Source of the DNA: DASXBA01 sp036406475
GTDB lineage: Bacteria; Actinomycetota; Thermoleophilia; Solirubrobacterales; Thermoleophilaceae
Reading direction: 5' to 3'
DNA length: 64,000 nucleotides
Assembly (NCBI GenBank): GCA_036406475.1
Contig: DASXBA010000032.1
Span: 1 to 64,000, forward strand
Shown: one piece after another, positions 34,191 through 42,461 of the stretch
Layout of the letters: each line of letters begins with the position of its first letter
Position numbering within the stretch: the stretch's first letter is position 1
Made by a program: the position numbers and the translations under genes
The notes under the pieces: generated by a model
The model's input: the letters and a program-made list of their open reading frames with translations, nothing else
The model's database searches: none
Told to the model about the DNA's origin: nothing

Positions 34191-35261
34191 ATGTCCGAGG
34201 GTGCCTACGCCAGCGCCGGGGTCGACCAGGCGCGCGCCGGCCAGGCCGTGGCCGCGCTTGTGCAGGTGCTCCAGTCGATCGACACCGGCCGCCCCTCGCG
34301 CGCCCTCTTCGGCTCCGGCCACTACGCCACCGTGCTGCGCCTGGACGAGCGCCGCGGCCTGGCGCTGTCGAGCGACGGCGTGGGCAGCAAGGTGATCGTC
34401 GCCGAGCAGCTCGGCCGGCTCGACACAGTGGGGGTCGACTGCATCGCGATGAACGTGAACGACGTGATCTGCGTCGGGGCCGACCCGATCGCCGTGCTCG
34501 ACTACATCGCGGTCGAGCAGGCCGATCCGGATGCGCTCGAGCAGATCGGCCGGGGACTCCGCCGCGGCGCCGAGGAGGCGGGCGTGGAGATCCCCGGCGG
34601 CGAGCTGGCCGTGCTCCCGGAGCTGATCCGCGGCCATCCCTCGCCCAGGGGCTTCGACCTCGCCGCCTTCTGCGTCGGCGTCGTGGACCTGGACGCCGTG
34701 GTGACCGGCGAGGCCATCAAACCCGGGGACGCCGTGATCGGCGTGCCCTCGAGCGGTGTTCATTCGAACGGCCTGACGCTGGCGCGCCGGGCCCTGCCCG
34801 ACCTTGCCGAGACGCCGCCCGAGCTCGAGGGTCGGAGCGTCGGCGACGCCCTGCTCGAGCCCACGGTGATCTACGTGCGCGCGATCCGGGAGCTGCTCGG
34901 CTCCGACGTCGAGGTGCGCGGCCTGGCCCACATCACCGGCGAGGGCTTCCTCAACCTGCTCCGCCTCGAGGCGCCCGTGGGCTTCGCGATCGACTCGCCG
35001 CTGCCCGTGCCGCCCCTCTTCGACCTGATCGCCGGCCGCGCGGAGGTCGAGCCGGCCGAGCTCTGGGAGACCTTCAACATGGGCTGCGGCTTCTGCTGCG
35101 TCGTGCCTGCCGATCAGGCGGACGCCGCGATCGGGCTGCTCTCCGCCCGCCACCCGGGCACGGCCGTCATCGGCCATGCGACCGACGCCGACGGCCTGGT
35201 CGAGCTGCCCGCCGCCGGCCTCGCCGGCCGCCGCGGCGGAGCCTTCGCACGCTCCTCCTGA
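34191..35261 (+). CDS. purM: phosphoribosylformylglycinamidine cyclo-ligase
   Basis: A 356-residue PurM (AIR synthetase), the fifth step of purine synthesis: FGAM plus ATP to 5-aminoimidazole ribonucleotide. Family motifs are present: SSDGVGSKVIVAEQLG, GVDCIAMNVNDVICVGADP, SSGVHSNGLTLARRAL, GLAHITGEGFLNLLR, and FNMGCGFCCVVP near the end. Length is normal. It stands apart from other purine genes in this window. The ATG at 34191 matches the family N-terminus (YASAGVD); a TTG at 34176 would add five residues. Confidence 0.95.
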   Translation: MSEGAYASAGVDQARAGQAVAALVQVLQSIDTGRPSRALFGSGHYATVLRLDERRGLALSSDGVGSKVIVAEQLGRLDTVGVDCIAMNVNDVICVGADPIAVLDYIAVEQADPDALEQIGRGLRRGAEEAGVEIPGGELAVLPELIRGHPSPRGFDLAAFCVGVVDLDAVVTGEAIKPGDAVIGVPSSGVHSNGLTLARRALPDLAETPPELEGRSVGDALLEPTVIYVRAIRELLGSDVEVRGLAHITGEGFLNLLRLEAPVGFAIDSPLPVPPLFDLIAGRAEVEPAELWETFNMGCGFCCVVPADQADAAIGLLSARHPGTAVIGHATDADGLVELPAAGLAGRRGGAFARSS

Positions 35262-35280
35262 CCGGAGTAACCTCGCCAAG

Positions 35281-36864
35281 GTGCGGCTCCGGTGGGGGAG
35301 ATTGGGGCTCGTCTGTGCGCTGATCCTGCTCGCCGGCGCGACGCCGGCGCGTGCCGGCCTGCTCGAGCACCTGCTGAAGCCCGAGCGCCCGGCGGGCGAT
35401 CCGACCTACCGCAACCCGGTCCTCACCGGGGACTACCCCGACCCGTCCGTGATCAGGGCCCCCGGCGGCGGCTGGCTGGCGGCTGTGACCTCGGACGGCT
35501 GGCTGCCGCCGTTCAGCATCCTCTACTCGCCCGACCTCGTCAGCTGGCGCGCGGTGGGGAGCGTCCTCAGGCGCCCCCCTGGCTGGGCTCGCGAGCACTT
35601 CTGGGCGCCCGAGATCTTCCGCTGGGGAACCGGCTACCTCGTCTACTACGCGGCCCTTCACAAGCACGGGCGCTTCTGCGTCGGCGTCGCGCGCTCGCGG
35701 CGGGCCACCGGCCCCTACCGCGACGAGGGCCCGGTCGTGTGCCCGCCGCTAGGGGCGATCGACCCGCTGCCGGTGGTCGACGAGGCCGGCAGGCTCAACC
35801 TCGTCTGGAAGGAGAACGGCAACGCCACGGGCCGCCCGACGGCGATCATGGCCGCGCCCCTCAGCCGCGACGGGCTCACCCTGACGGCCCCGTGGCGCGA
35901 GCTCTTCCGCGACGACCGCCCCTGGGAGGGGCACATCATCGAGGCGCCGACCGTGACGCGGCACGCCGGGCGCCTCTACATGCTCTACTCGGCCGGGAGT
36001 TGCTGCGGCTCGGGCTGCAGCTATACGACCGGGGTCGCCCGCTCGGAGAGGCTGTACGGCCGCTGGGAGAAGCACGACGGGCCGATCCTGAGCGGCAACT
36101 CCGGCTTCCGCTGCCCCGGGCACGGGAGCGTGGTCGACGGCCCCTGGGGACAGCAGTACTTCGTCTACCACGCGTACTCGGCGAGCGAGCCCCTGCTCGT
36201 CGGACGTCAATTACTCGTGGACCGGCTCGACTGGGACCCGTCCGGATGGCCCACGATCAACAACGGCCTGGGCCCGAGCGTGGCGGCGCCGTCGCCGCTC
36301 CGCCGGCCCCAGCTGCTGCGCCGGCCGGCGGTGGTCGACGAGTTCCGGGGCCGCTGGCTGGACCCTGCCTGGCAGTGGCCGAGGCCCGCGCCGAAGCTCC
36401 GGCTGGACCGCGCCCAGGGCGGGCGCCTCCTGATCAGGGCCGGGCGCTCCCCGGGCATGGCGGGCCGGCAGCCGTCGGCGCCGACCTACGCCGCCGAGGC
36501 GACGATCGGCCGCCACTCCCGGCTCGCGCGCCCGGGGCTCGCCGTGTACGCGGCGCGCGGGCGCGAGCTCGGCATCGAGCTGCGCGGCCGCCGTGTGGTG
36601 GCCTGGCGCAGCCGCGGGCGGACGCAGCGAAGGCTCGCGTCGATGGCGCTGCCGGCGGCCGCGAGGCAGGTCCTGCGCATCGAGGTAGCCGACAGCCAGT
36701 ACTTCACGTTCAAGGTGCTAGTGGGCGGCACGTGGAGGACGCTGGCGCCGCGCGGCTACCGGCCGCCGTTCTGGCTGGCGACCCCGCGGGTGGTGGTCAG
36801 GGTGGCCGGACCGAGGCGGAGCATCGCCGCGTTCGAGCGCTTTCGGATGGGCGCCACGTCCTAG
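35281..36864 (+). CDS. secreted glycoside hydrolase family 43-like protein
   Basis: A 527-residue exported protein with a signal peptide (about 1-26). The five-bladed propeller of GH43 spans about 40-340. The three acidic residues are visible: Asp54 in GDYPDPSVI (base), Asp161 in GAIDPLPVVD (pKa modulator) and Glu221 in HIIEAPTV (acid). GH43 enzymes cut arabinans or xylosides. The C-terminal 185 residues are a beta-rich domain of the concanavalin-like kind often found after GH43. The GTG start lies 19 bases after purM; the two may be co-transcribed without being linked in function. Confidence 0.83.
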   Translation: MRLRWGRLGLVCALILLAGATPARAGLLEHLLKPERPAGDPTYRNPVLTGDYPDPSVIRAPGGGWLAAVTSDGWLPPFSILYSPDLVSWRAVGSVLRRPPGWAREHFWAPEIFRWGTGYLVYYAALHKHGRFCVGVARSRRATGPYRDEGPVVCPPLGAIDPLPVVDEAGRLNLVWKENGNATGRPTAIMAAPLSRDGLTLTAPWRELFRDDRPWEGHIIEAPTVTRHAGRLYMLYSAGSCCGSGCSYTTGVARSERLYGRWEKHDGPILSGNSGFRCPGHGSVVDGPWGQQYFVYHAYSASEPLLVGRQLLVDRLDWDPSGWPTINNGLGPSVAAPSPLRRPQLLRRPAVVDEFRGRWLDPAWQWPRPAPKLRLDRAQGGRLLIRAGRSPGMAGRQPSAPTYAAEATIGRHSRLARPGLAVYAARGRELGIELRGRRVVAWRSRGRTQRRLASMALPAAARQVLRIEVADSQYFTFKVLVGGTWRTLAPRGYRPPFWLATPRVVVRVAGPRRSIAAFERFRMGATS

Positions 36865-36868
36865 CGGC

Positions 36869-37300
36869 CTAGCGCTTCTCGGCGGCGCGGGCGACGCTTT
36901 CGGTGATGTCCTCGAACGCCTTCTGCAGCTGCCAGCGGTAGAGCCCGCCGATACCCGGCATCGCCTCGAACTCGGAGCGCCAGTTGAGCTCGCTGCCCTC
37001 GCCGGCCTCCGCGACGATGACCTCGGCCACGTAGTTGCGGACCGGCATGCCGGAGAGCAGGTTGTAGGCCATCCGCCCGGGCGGCTCGAACCCGGTGAGC
37101 TCCTCCCGCAGCTTCATCCCCGGACGCTTGAGCAGCCTCACGGCGCCCACACCGCCGGGCGCGGGCTCGCCCTCGCGCTCGAAGCTCGTGTCCTTCCACG
37201 GCCCCCACTCCGACCAGCGGGGGACGTCCTCGAGCACCTCCCAGACCTTTTCGCGCGGAGCGGACGAGGTCGCTCGCGACTCGACCCTGTAGCTCGCCAT
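36869..37300 (-). CDS. SRPBCC (START-like) family protein
   Basis: A 143-residue protein with the helix-grip fold pattern: RATSSAPREKVWEVLEDVPRWSEWGPW at the start, FEPPGRMAYNLLSGMPVRNY in the middle, and a long C-terminal helix (LYRWQLQKAFEDITESVARA). This matches polyketide cyclase/dehydrase-like SRPBCC proteins that bind hydrophobic ligands. The ligand is unknown. It lies nine bases downstream of the DsbA-like gene on the same strand, so they probably form a pair. Confidence 0.8.
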   Translation of the reverse strand: MASYRVESRATSSAPREKVWEVLEDVPRWSEWGPWKDTSFEREGEPAPGGVGAVRLLKRPGMKLREELTGFEPPGRMAYNLLSGMPVRNYVAEVIVAEAGEGSELNWRSEFEAMPGIGGLYRWQLQKAFEDITESVARAAEKR

Positions 37301-37309
37301 GGCGGGATC

Positions 37310-38089
37310 CTATGCCGGTTCGAACAGCCAGCTACCGAGCACCGGCACCGGCTTGACCCGCCACTCCTCGGCCAGCCGCCAGAGCTCGGCCCCCGCCCTC
37401 GGGCCGGGCAGGTCGCAGACCGCGGCCACCTCCGCCGCGGCCATGCGGCCGAAGCGGGCGAGCGCTTCCGGGACCGAGGGGGCGCGCTCGCCAGTCGGGC
37501 TCGCGCCGGCCGCCACGGCCGCCTTGCGCCAGTCGTCGTAGGGCGCCGCCCCGAACGCCCAGTGCTCGTCGCCGAAGCTCACGCTCGGCAGGACGAAGCC
37601 GTCGTCGGTCACGGCGCGTGTGGTCTCGAGGTCGGCCCCGAACGCCTCGACGATGGCATTGGACTCGAGGTCGAGGCGGAAGCGCTCCACGTCGAGGCCC
37701 ACGTCGCGGGCGACGCCGACCAACCCGTCACTCGAGTCGAGCTTGCGCCTGAAGCAGAGGAGCCCCTCCTGAAGGGCGCGCAGGTAGACCTCGTCGGCGC
37801 CCTGCTCGGCGGCCGCCTTGACCGCCATACAGGCCGGATAGGTCGACTGGATAGGGCCCTCGAACCAGAGCCGGGGGTCGATCGGCATGCCCGAGCGTCC
37901 CGATATGTCGAGCCATTCGCGGGCCAGCCCCGCAGCCTCGCTCGGCTCGATCGTACGGGCGAGCCCTCCCATGACGTAGGTGAACTCGACATCCGCGCCG
38001 AACTCCACCATGAACTTCCGCAGCGCGGGCGCGTTAGCGAATGAGACGGCGGACGCCGGATCGGTGTAGTAGCTCACGTGCACGGGCAT
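37310..38089 (-). CDS. DsbA-like thioredoxin-fold protein without CXXC
   Basis: A 259-residue protein of the DsbA/FrnE group. The N-terminal strand and helix read PVHVSYYTDPASAVSFANAP, where the redox enzymes have a CXXC after the Asp-Pro; here both Cys are absent. The helical insertion (QSTYPACMAVKAAAEQGADEVYLRALQEGLLCF) and the late cis-Pro strand (VLPSVSFGD) fit the fold. Cys-less relatives such as YjbH/SpxH act as protease adaptors in Firmicutes, but that role is not shown here. I chose ATG 38089; a TTG at 38101 would add four residues. Confidence 0.75.
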   Translation of the reverse strand: MPVHVSYYTDPASAVSFANAPALRKFMVEFGADVEFTYVMGGLARTIEPSEAAGLAREWLDISGRSGMPIDPRLWFEGPIQSTYPACMAVKAAAEQGADEVYLRALQEGLLCFRRKLDSSDGLVGVARDVGLDVERFRLDLESNAIVEAFGADLETTRAVTDDGFVLPSVSFGDEHWAFGAAPYDDWRKAAVAAGASPTGERAPSVPEALARFGRMAAAEVAAVCDLPGPRAGAELWRLAEEWRVKPVPVLGSWLFEPA

Positions 38090-38106
38090 TCGAGCCCGCA
38101 AAATAG

Positions 38107-39591
38107 ATGACTGTGATCGGCACCCTCATAAGCGACCGCTTCCGGCTCGAAGAGAAGATCGGGGCGGGAGGGATGTCGACGGTCTACCGCGCGTTCGACC
38201 CGACGCTCGAGCGCTGGGTGGCGATCAAGCTGATGCACCGGGATATCTCCACGGATCCGGACCAGCTCGAGCGCTTCCGCCGCGAGGCCCGCGCCGTGGC
38301 CAGCCTCAACCACCCGCACATCGTGACCGTCATCGATGCCGGCGAGGACGAGGGCGCGCCCTACATCGTCTTCGAGTACGTCGAGGGTGAGACGCTCAAG
38401 GACAGGATCCGGAGCGTCGGGCGGCTGCCGGTGCCGGAGGCCGTGGCGTACGCGATCGAGATCGGCCGGGCGCTCTCCTGCGCCCACGCGCACCGTCTCG
38501 TTCACCGCGACGTCAAGCCCCAGAACGTCCTCATCGACCCGGACGGCCGGGCGAAGGTCACCGACTTCGGCATCGCGCGCTCGATGGAGGCCAAGGGGCT
38601 GACGGCCACCGGCCGCGTGCTCGGGACGACCGACTACGTCTCCCCCGAGCAGGCCCTCGGCCACCAGGTCACCGAGCAGTCCGACATCTACTCGCTGGGG
38701 ATCGTCCTCTACGAGATGCTCACCGGCGAGACGCCCTTCAACGCCGACACGCAGGTGGCGGTGGCGATGAAGCACGTCCGCGACCCGCTCCCCGACGTGC
38801 AGCGCCGCCGGCCCGAGGTTTCCGCGGCCCTCGCAGCGATCGTCGAGCACTCCACCGCCAAGGAGACGCGCAACCGCTACCAGACCGTCGACGAGATGGT
38901 CCACGACCTGGAGCAGGTGCTGGCGATCGAGGCCGCCCGCGCCGGCGAGACCTCCGGCGAGGCCACCGCCGTGCTCCAGGCGCTGCCCGGCGAGACCGGC
39001 GACTACGCGCCGCTGAGGCTGCGGCGGCCGCGGCGCGCGCTCGTCCTGTCGGCACTCGCGATCGGCCTCGTCGCCGGCGGGATCGCCTACCTGGCCACCC
39101 GCACCGAGAAGGGCCCCGGCAACGCGGCGATCCCCCGAGCCGGCGGCCTGAGCGCGGTCAGGCTCGGCAGCGGCGCGGCCAGCGACTACGACCCGGAGGG
39201 CGACGGCGAGGAGTCGCCGGAGGCCACCCAGTTCGCGATCGACGGCAACAACACCACCAGCTGGGACACCGAGACCTACCGCGACGGACTCGAGGGCGTG
39301 CACAAGAAGGGCGTCGGCCTCTACGTCAACGCGGGCTCCCCGATCAGCGCGCGCAGGCTCGACCTCGTGACGGCAACGCCGGGCTACAAGGTGGTCGTCT
39401 ACGCCGCCAACACCGTGCCGGGCGACATCACCAAGGACTGGACCAAGGTCTCCACCACGATCGAGGTCAAGGAAACGACGAAGATCCAGCTCGACACCGC
39501 CGGGCGGAAGTTCCGCTACTACCTCGTGTGGATCGTCGATCTGCCGCCGGGTAACAAGGCCGACATTCGCGAGTTGAGCCTGAGGCGCTAG
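38107..39591 (+). CDS. Ser/Thr protein kinase with discoidin-like extracellular domain
   Basis: A 494-residue transmembrane kinase. The kinase domain (about 10-275) has IGAGGMST, Lys41 in VAIKLM, His133-Arg134-Asp135 in HRDVKPQN and Asp153 in DFGIA, so it looks active. A Thr-rich activation loop (GLTATGRVLGTTDY) suits autophosphorylation. One membrane helix lies at about 311-331. The outer part (about 345-494) resembles a discoidin/F5-8C-type sugar-binding fold (FAIDGNNTTSWDTETYRD, ARRLDLVTATPGYKV), in place of PASTA repeats. It converges on ddl with three bases between stops. Confidence 0.87.
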   Translation: MTVIGTLISDRFRLEEKIGAGGMSTVYRAFDPTLERWVAIKLMHRDISTDPDQLERFRREARAVASLNHPHIVTVIDAGEDEGAPYIVFEYVEGETLKDRIRSVGRLPVPEAVAYAIEIGRALSCAHAHRLVHRDVKPQNVLIDPDGRAKVTDFGIARSMEAKGLTATGRVLGTTDYVSPEQALGHQVTEQSDIYSLGIVLYEMLTGETPFNADTQVAVAMKHVRDPLPDVQRRRPEVSAALAAIVEHSTAKETRNRYQTVDEMVHDLEQVLAIEAARAGETSGEATAVLQALPGETGDYAPLRLRRPRRALVLSALAIGLVAGGIAYLATRTEKGPGNAAIPRAGGLSAVRLGSGAASDYDPEGDGEESPEATQFAIDGNNTTSWDTETYRDGLEGVHKKGVGLYVNAGSPISARRLDLVTATPGYKVVVYAANTVPGDITKDWTKVSTTIEVKETTKIQLDTAGRKFRYYLVWIVDLPPGNKADIRELSLRR

Positions 39592-39594
39592 TCG

Positions 39595-40557
39595 CTAGGC
39601 CTTGTAGCTCCGCTCGCGCTGGTAGCGCTCCTTCGCCAGCTCGAGCAGGCGGTTCAGCAGGTCCACGTAGGGGATCCCGCTTGCCTCGAAGAGCTTCGCG
39701 TAGACGCTCGTGGAGGTGAAGCCGGGGATCGTGTTCAGCTCGTTGACGAGCACTCGATCGTCCTCGACGAAGAAGTCCACGCGTGCCATGCCGGCGCAGT
39801 CGACGAGCTCGAAGACCTCGACCGCCAGCTCACGGACCCGCTCACGGACGGCGTCGGGGACGGGCGCGGGCACCGCCAGCTCCATGCCGCCAGGCTCGTA
39901 CTTGGCCTCGTAGTCGTACCAGTCGGCGTTCACCACGATCCGGCCCGGCTGCGACGCGACCGGGTTGCCGTTGCCGAGCACCGAGCACTCCACCTCCATG
40001 CCGCCCGAGAAGGCCTCGACGATCGCCAGCGGGTCGTGCTCGAAGGCTGCGCCCAAGGCCTCCGGGAGCTCGTCCGCGCTCGCGACCTTCGAGATGCCGA
40101 CCGACGAGCCGAGCCGCGCGGGCTTGACGAAGACCGGCAGGCCGAGGCGCTCGAGCGCGGCCGGGTCGTCGCCCTCGCGGACCGGGGCGAAGTCGACCTG
40201 CGGCAGGCCCGCCCGGGCCATCAGCTCCTTGAACAGCACCTTGTCCATCGAAACGGCCGACGACATGACGCCGGCGCCCACGTAGGCCACGTCGAGGACC
40301 TCGAGCAGGCCCTGAACCGTGCCGTCCTCCCCGTAGGGGCCGTGGAGCACCGGGAAGACGACGTCGGCGTCGAGCAGGCCCTGCCCGGGCGCCAGCGAGA
40401 CCGGCGAGCCGCCCAGGCTCCAGTCGCCGCCGCGCGAGATGCGGACGTCGATCGGCTCGTGCCCACCCTCGGCCAGGCCGGCGCGCACCGCCTCGGCGGA
40501 CGCGAGCGAGATCTCGTGCTCGCTCGAGCGGCCGCCGGCCAGGACGGCGACTCTCAT
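39595..40557 (-). CDS. ddl: D-alanine--D-alanine ligase
   Basis: A 320-residue ATP-grasp ligase that joins two D-alanines for peptidoglycan precursors in the cytoplasm. Motifs: VLAGGRSSEHEISLASA, VLHGPYGEDGTVQGLLE, FVKPARLGSSVGISKV, and RVDFFVEDDRVLVNELNTIPGFT with metal-binding acidic residues. Its ATG overlaps the TGA of pknB in an ATGA junction, making it the last gene of the growth-control operon. This placement is unusual, since ddl normally sits with other precursor genes, and suggests that D-Ala-D-Ala supply is co-expressed with the kinase and elongation enzymes. Confidence 0.95.
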   Translation of the reverse strand: MRVAVLAGGRSSEHEISLASAEAVRAGLAEGGHEPIDVRISRGGDWSLGGSPVSLAPGQGLLDADVVFPVLHGPYGEDGTVQGLLEVLDVAYVGAGVMSSAVSMDKVLFKELMARAGLPQVDFAPVREGDDPAALERLGLPVFVKPARLGSSVGISKVASADELPEALGAAFEHDPLAIVEAFSGGMEVECSVLGNGNPVASQPGRIVVNADWYDYEAKYEPGGMELAVPAPVPDAVRERVRELAVEVFELVDCAGMARVDFFVEDDRVLVNELNTIPGFTSTSVYAKLFEASGIPYVDLLNRLLELAKERYQRERSYKA

Positions 40558-42461
40558 CCGGTGCCGGGCTGCTGAGCCGAGGGCGGCGGCGCCGGCGTGG
40601 TGGTCGGTCCCTTGAACTTGCCGACCACGATCTCGACGCTGTCTCCCTCGCTCGCGTCGGTGCCGCCGCCGGGGCTCTGGGTCAAGACCTTGCCATCGTC
40701 GTCCTGGCTCGTCACCTTCTTCTCGCGGACGGTCGGCTTGAGCTTGGCGTTGCGGAGCTGGCGCGACGCATCGCTCGACGACAGCCCGACTACGTCCGGC
40801 ACCGTCACCTTCGGCTTGCTCTTCGAGATGGTGAGCGTCACGCGCGAGCCCTTGGCCACGTGGCTGCCGGCGGGCGGGTCCTGCGACAGAACCTGGTCGG
40901 GCGTCTTGTCCGACTCCTCCTGCTGGACTGTCACAGCGAGCCCCGCGTCGTCGAGCTGCTTCTGGGCCGAGTCGCGGTCGAGGCCCACCACGTCCGGGAC
41001 CGTGACCCTCGACGGTCCCGAGCTCACGAACAGGCGCACGCGCGTGTTGCGCGTGACGAGCGTGCCCTCCTTGGGCACCGTGCGGATCGCGAAGCCCTCC
41101 CTGACCGTGTCCGAGTGCTCTTGGTCGAGGTTGACCTTGAGGTGGACCTTGTTCAGCTCGCTGATCGCCTGCGCCTGCGGGAGCTTCTCGACCGAGGGCA
41201 CGCGTACGTTGCCGGGCCCGTTCGACACCTCCAGGGTGACCGTGGAGTTCTTGTCGGCCTGGGTCCCGCCGTTGGGGTCCTGGTCGATCACGGTGTCGAG
41301 GTCGGCGCTGCTCCTCACGCGGGTCTCCTTGACCTTGAAGCCGTCGCGCTCGAGCGAGGCGCGCGCCTGGAGCAGCTGCTTGCCGGTCACGCGCGGCACC
41401 TGCACCTTCTCGGGCGCGAGCAACCCAGCCAGCGCCAGGTAGGCGAGCAGGCCGGCCAGCGCCAGCGTCATCAGGCCGATCGTGAACATCGGCCAGCGGC
41501 GCCGCTTCCTGGGGGCGGCGGGCGGCGGCGCAGGAGGCAGCCCGTCACCGTCGGGCGCCGCCTCGGCGTCCTCCACCGGAGTCGGCAGCGGGACCGGCAT
41601 GAAGGCTGCGGTGTCCTGTCCGTTGCCGGCCTCGAGCTGCCCGCGCGCGGCCTCCAGCGCCGCGGCGAACTCGTCGGCGCTCTGCCAGCGCTCTGCCGGG
41701 TTCTTGGCGAGCGCCGCCATCACCACCGCCTCGAGCGCGGAGCTGACGTCGGGCCGGAAGTGGGACAGCGGCGGCGGCGGCTCGGACAGGTGCTTGAGCG
41801 CCACGGAAACCGCGCTCTCGCCGTCGAACGGGAGCTGGCCGGCGAGCATCTCGTAGAGCATCACGCCGATCGAGTACAGGTCGGAGGCGGCCGTGACCGC
41901 GTGACCCTCCGCCTGCTCCGGCGAGAGGTACTGGGCCGTGCCCATGATCGAGCCGGTCTCCGTCATCTCCGAAGCGCCGGCGCGGGCGATGCCGAAGTCG
42001 GTGACCTTGGCGTTGCCGGTCTCGTCGACGATCACGTTGTGGGGCTTGAAGTCGCGGTGGATCACGCCGCGCCTGTGCGCGAATCCGGCGGCGCGCAAGA
42101 TCTGGATGCCCAGGTCGATCGCCTGCTCCTGGGGCAGCGGCGCCTCGTCGTTGACGATCTCCTTGAGCGTCCGCCCCGGCAGGTGCTCCATCGCGATGTA
42201 GTAGGTGCCCTCGTGCTCGCCGCGGTCGAAGACGCCGACGACGTTGGGGTGCTGAAGCCCGGCGGCAGAGCTGGCCTCGCGGCGGAAGCGCTCGACGAAC
42301 TCCTGGTCCTGGGCGAAGCGGCGATGCAGCACCTTTAGCGCCACCTCGCGGCCCAGGTGGGTGTCCTCGGCGAGGTAGACGTCGGCCATCCCGCCGGACC
42401 CGATCCTGCCGACGATCCGGTAGCGGTTGTCGACGAGGGTGGTGTCCGCGAGCTCGGTCAC
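40554..42461 (-). CDS. pknB: PASTA-domain Ser/Thr protein kinase
   Basis: A 635-residue PknB-type kinase. The kinase domain (about 12-275) has IGSGGMADVYLAE, Lys43 in VALKVL, HRDFKPHN (Phe where Val or Leu is usual) and VTDFGIARAG. After a Pro/Ala linker comes one membrane helix (about 325-350), then four PASTA repeats (about 355-615) that bind muropeptides or lipid II outside the cell (starts such as VQVPRVTGKQLLQARA and VTVPDVVGLDRDSAQKQLDD), and a Pro-rich tail. It would phosphorylate wall-growth proteins and FHA partners. Its ATG overlaps the pbpA stop. Confidence 0.95.
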   Translation of the reverse strand: MTELADTTLVDNRYRIVGRIGSGGMADVYLAEDTHLGREVALKVLHRRFAQDQEFVERFRREASSAAGLQHPNVVGVFDRGEHEGTYYIAMEHLPGRTLKEIVNDEAPLPQEQAIDLGIQILRAAGFAHRRGVIHRDFKPHNVIVDETGNAKVTDFGIARAGASEMTETGSIMGTAQYLSPEQAEGHAVTAASDLYSIGVMLYEMLAGQLPFDGESAVSVALKHLSEPPPPLSHFRPDVSSALEAVVMAALAKNPAERWQSADEFAAALEAARGQLEAGNGQDTAAFMPVPLPTPVEDAEAAPDGDGLPPAPPPAAPRKRRRWPMFTIGLMTLALAGLLAYLALAGLLAPEKVQVPRVTGKQLLQARASLERDGFKVKETRVRSSADLDTVIDQDPNGGTQADKNSTVTLEVSNGPGNVRVPSVEKLPQAQAISELNKVHLKVNLDQEHSDTVREGFAIRTVPKEGTLVTRNTRVRLFVSSGPSRVTVPDVVGLDRDSAQKQLDDAGLAVTVQQEESDKTPDQVLSQDPPAGSHVAKGSRVTLTISKSKPKVTVPDVVGLSSSDASRQLRNAKLKPTVREKKVTSQDDDGKVLTQSPGGGTDASEGDSVEIVVGKFKGPTTTPAPPPSAQQPGTG

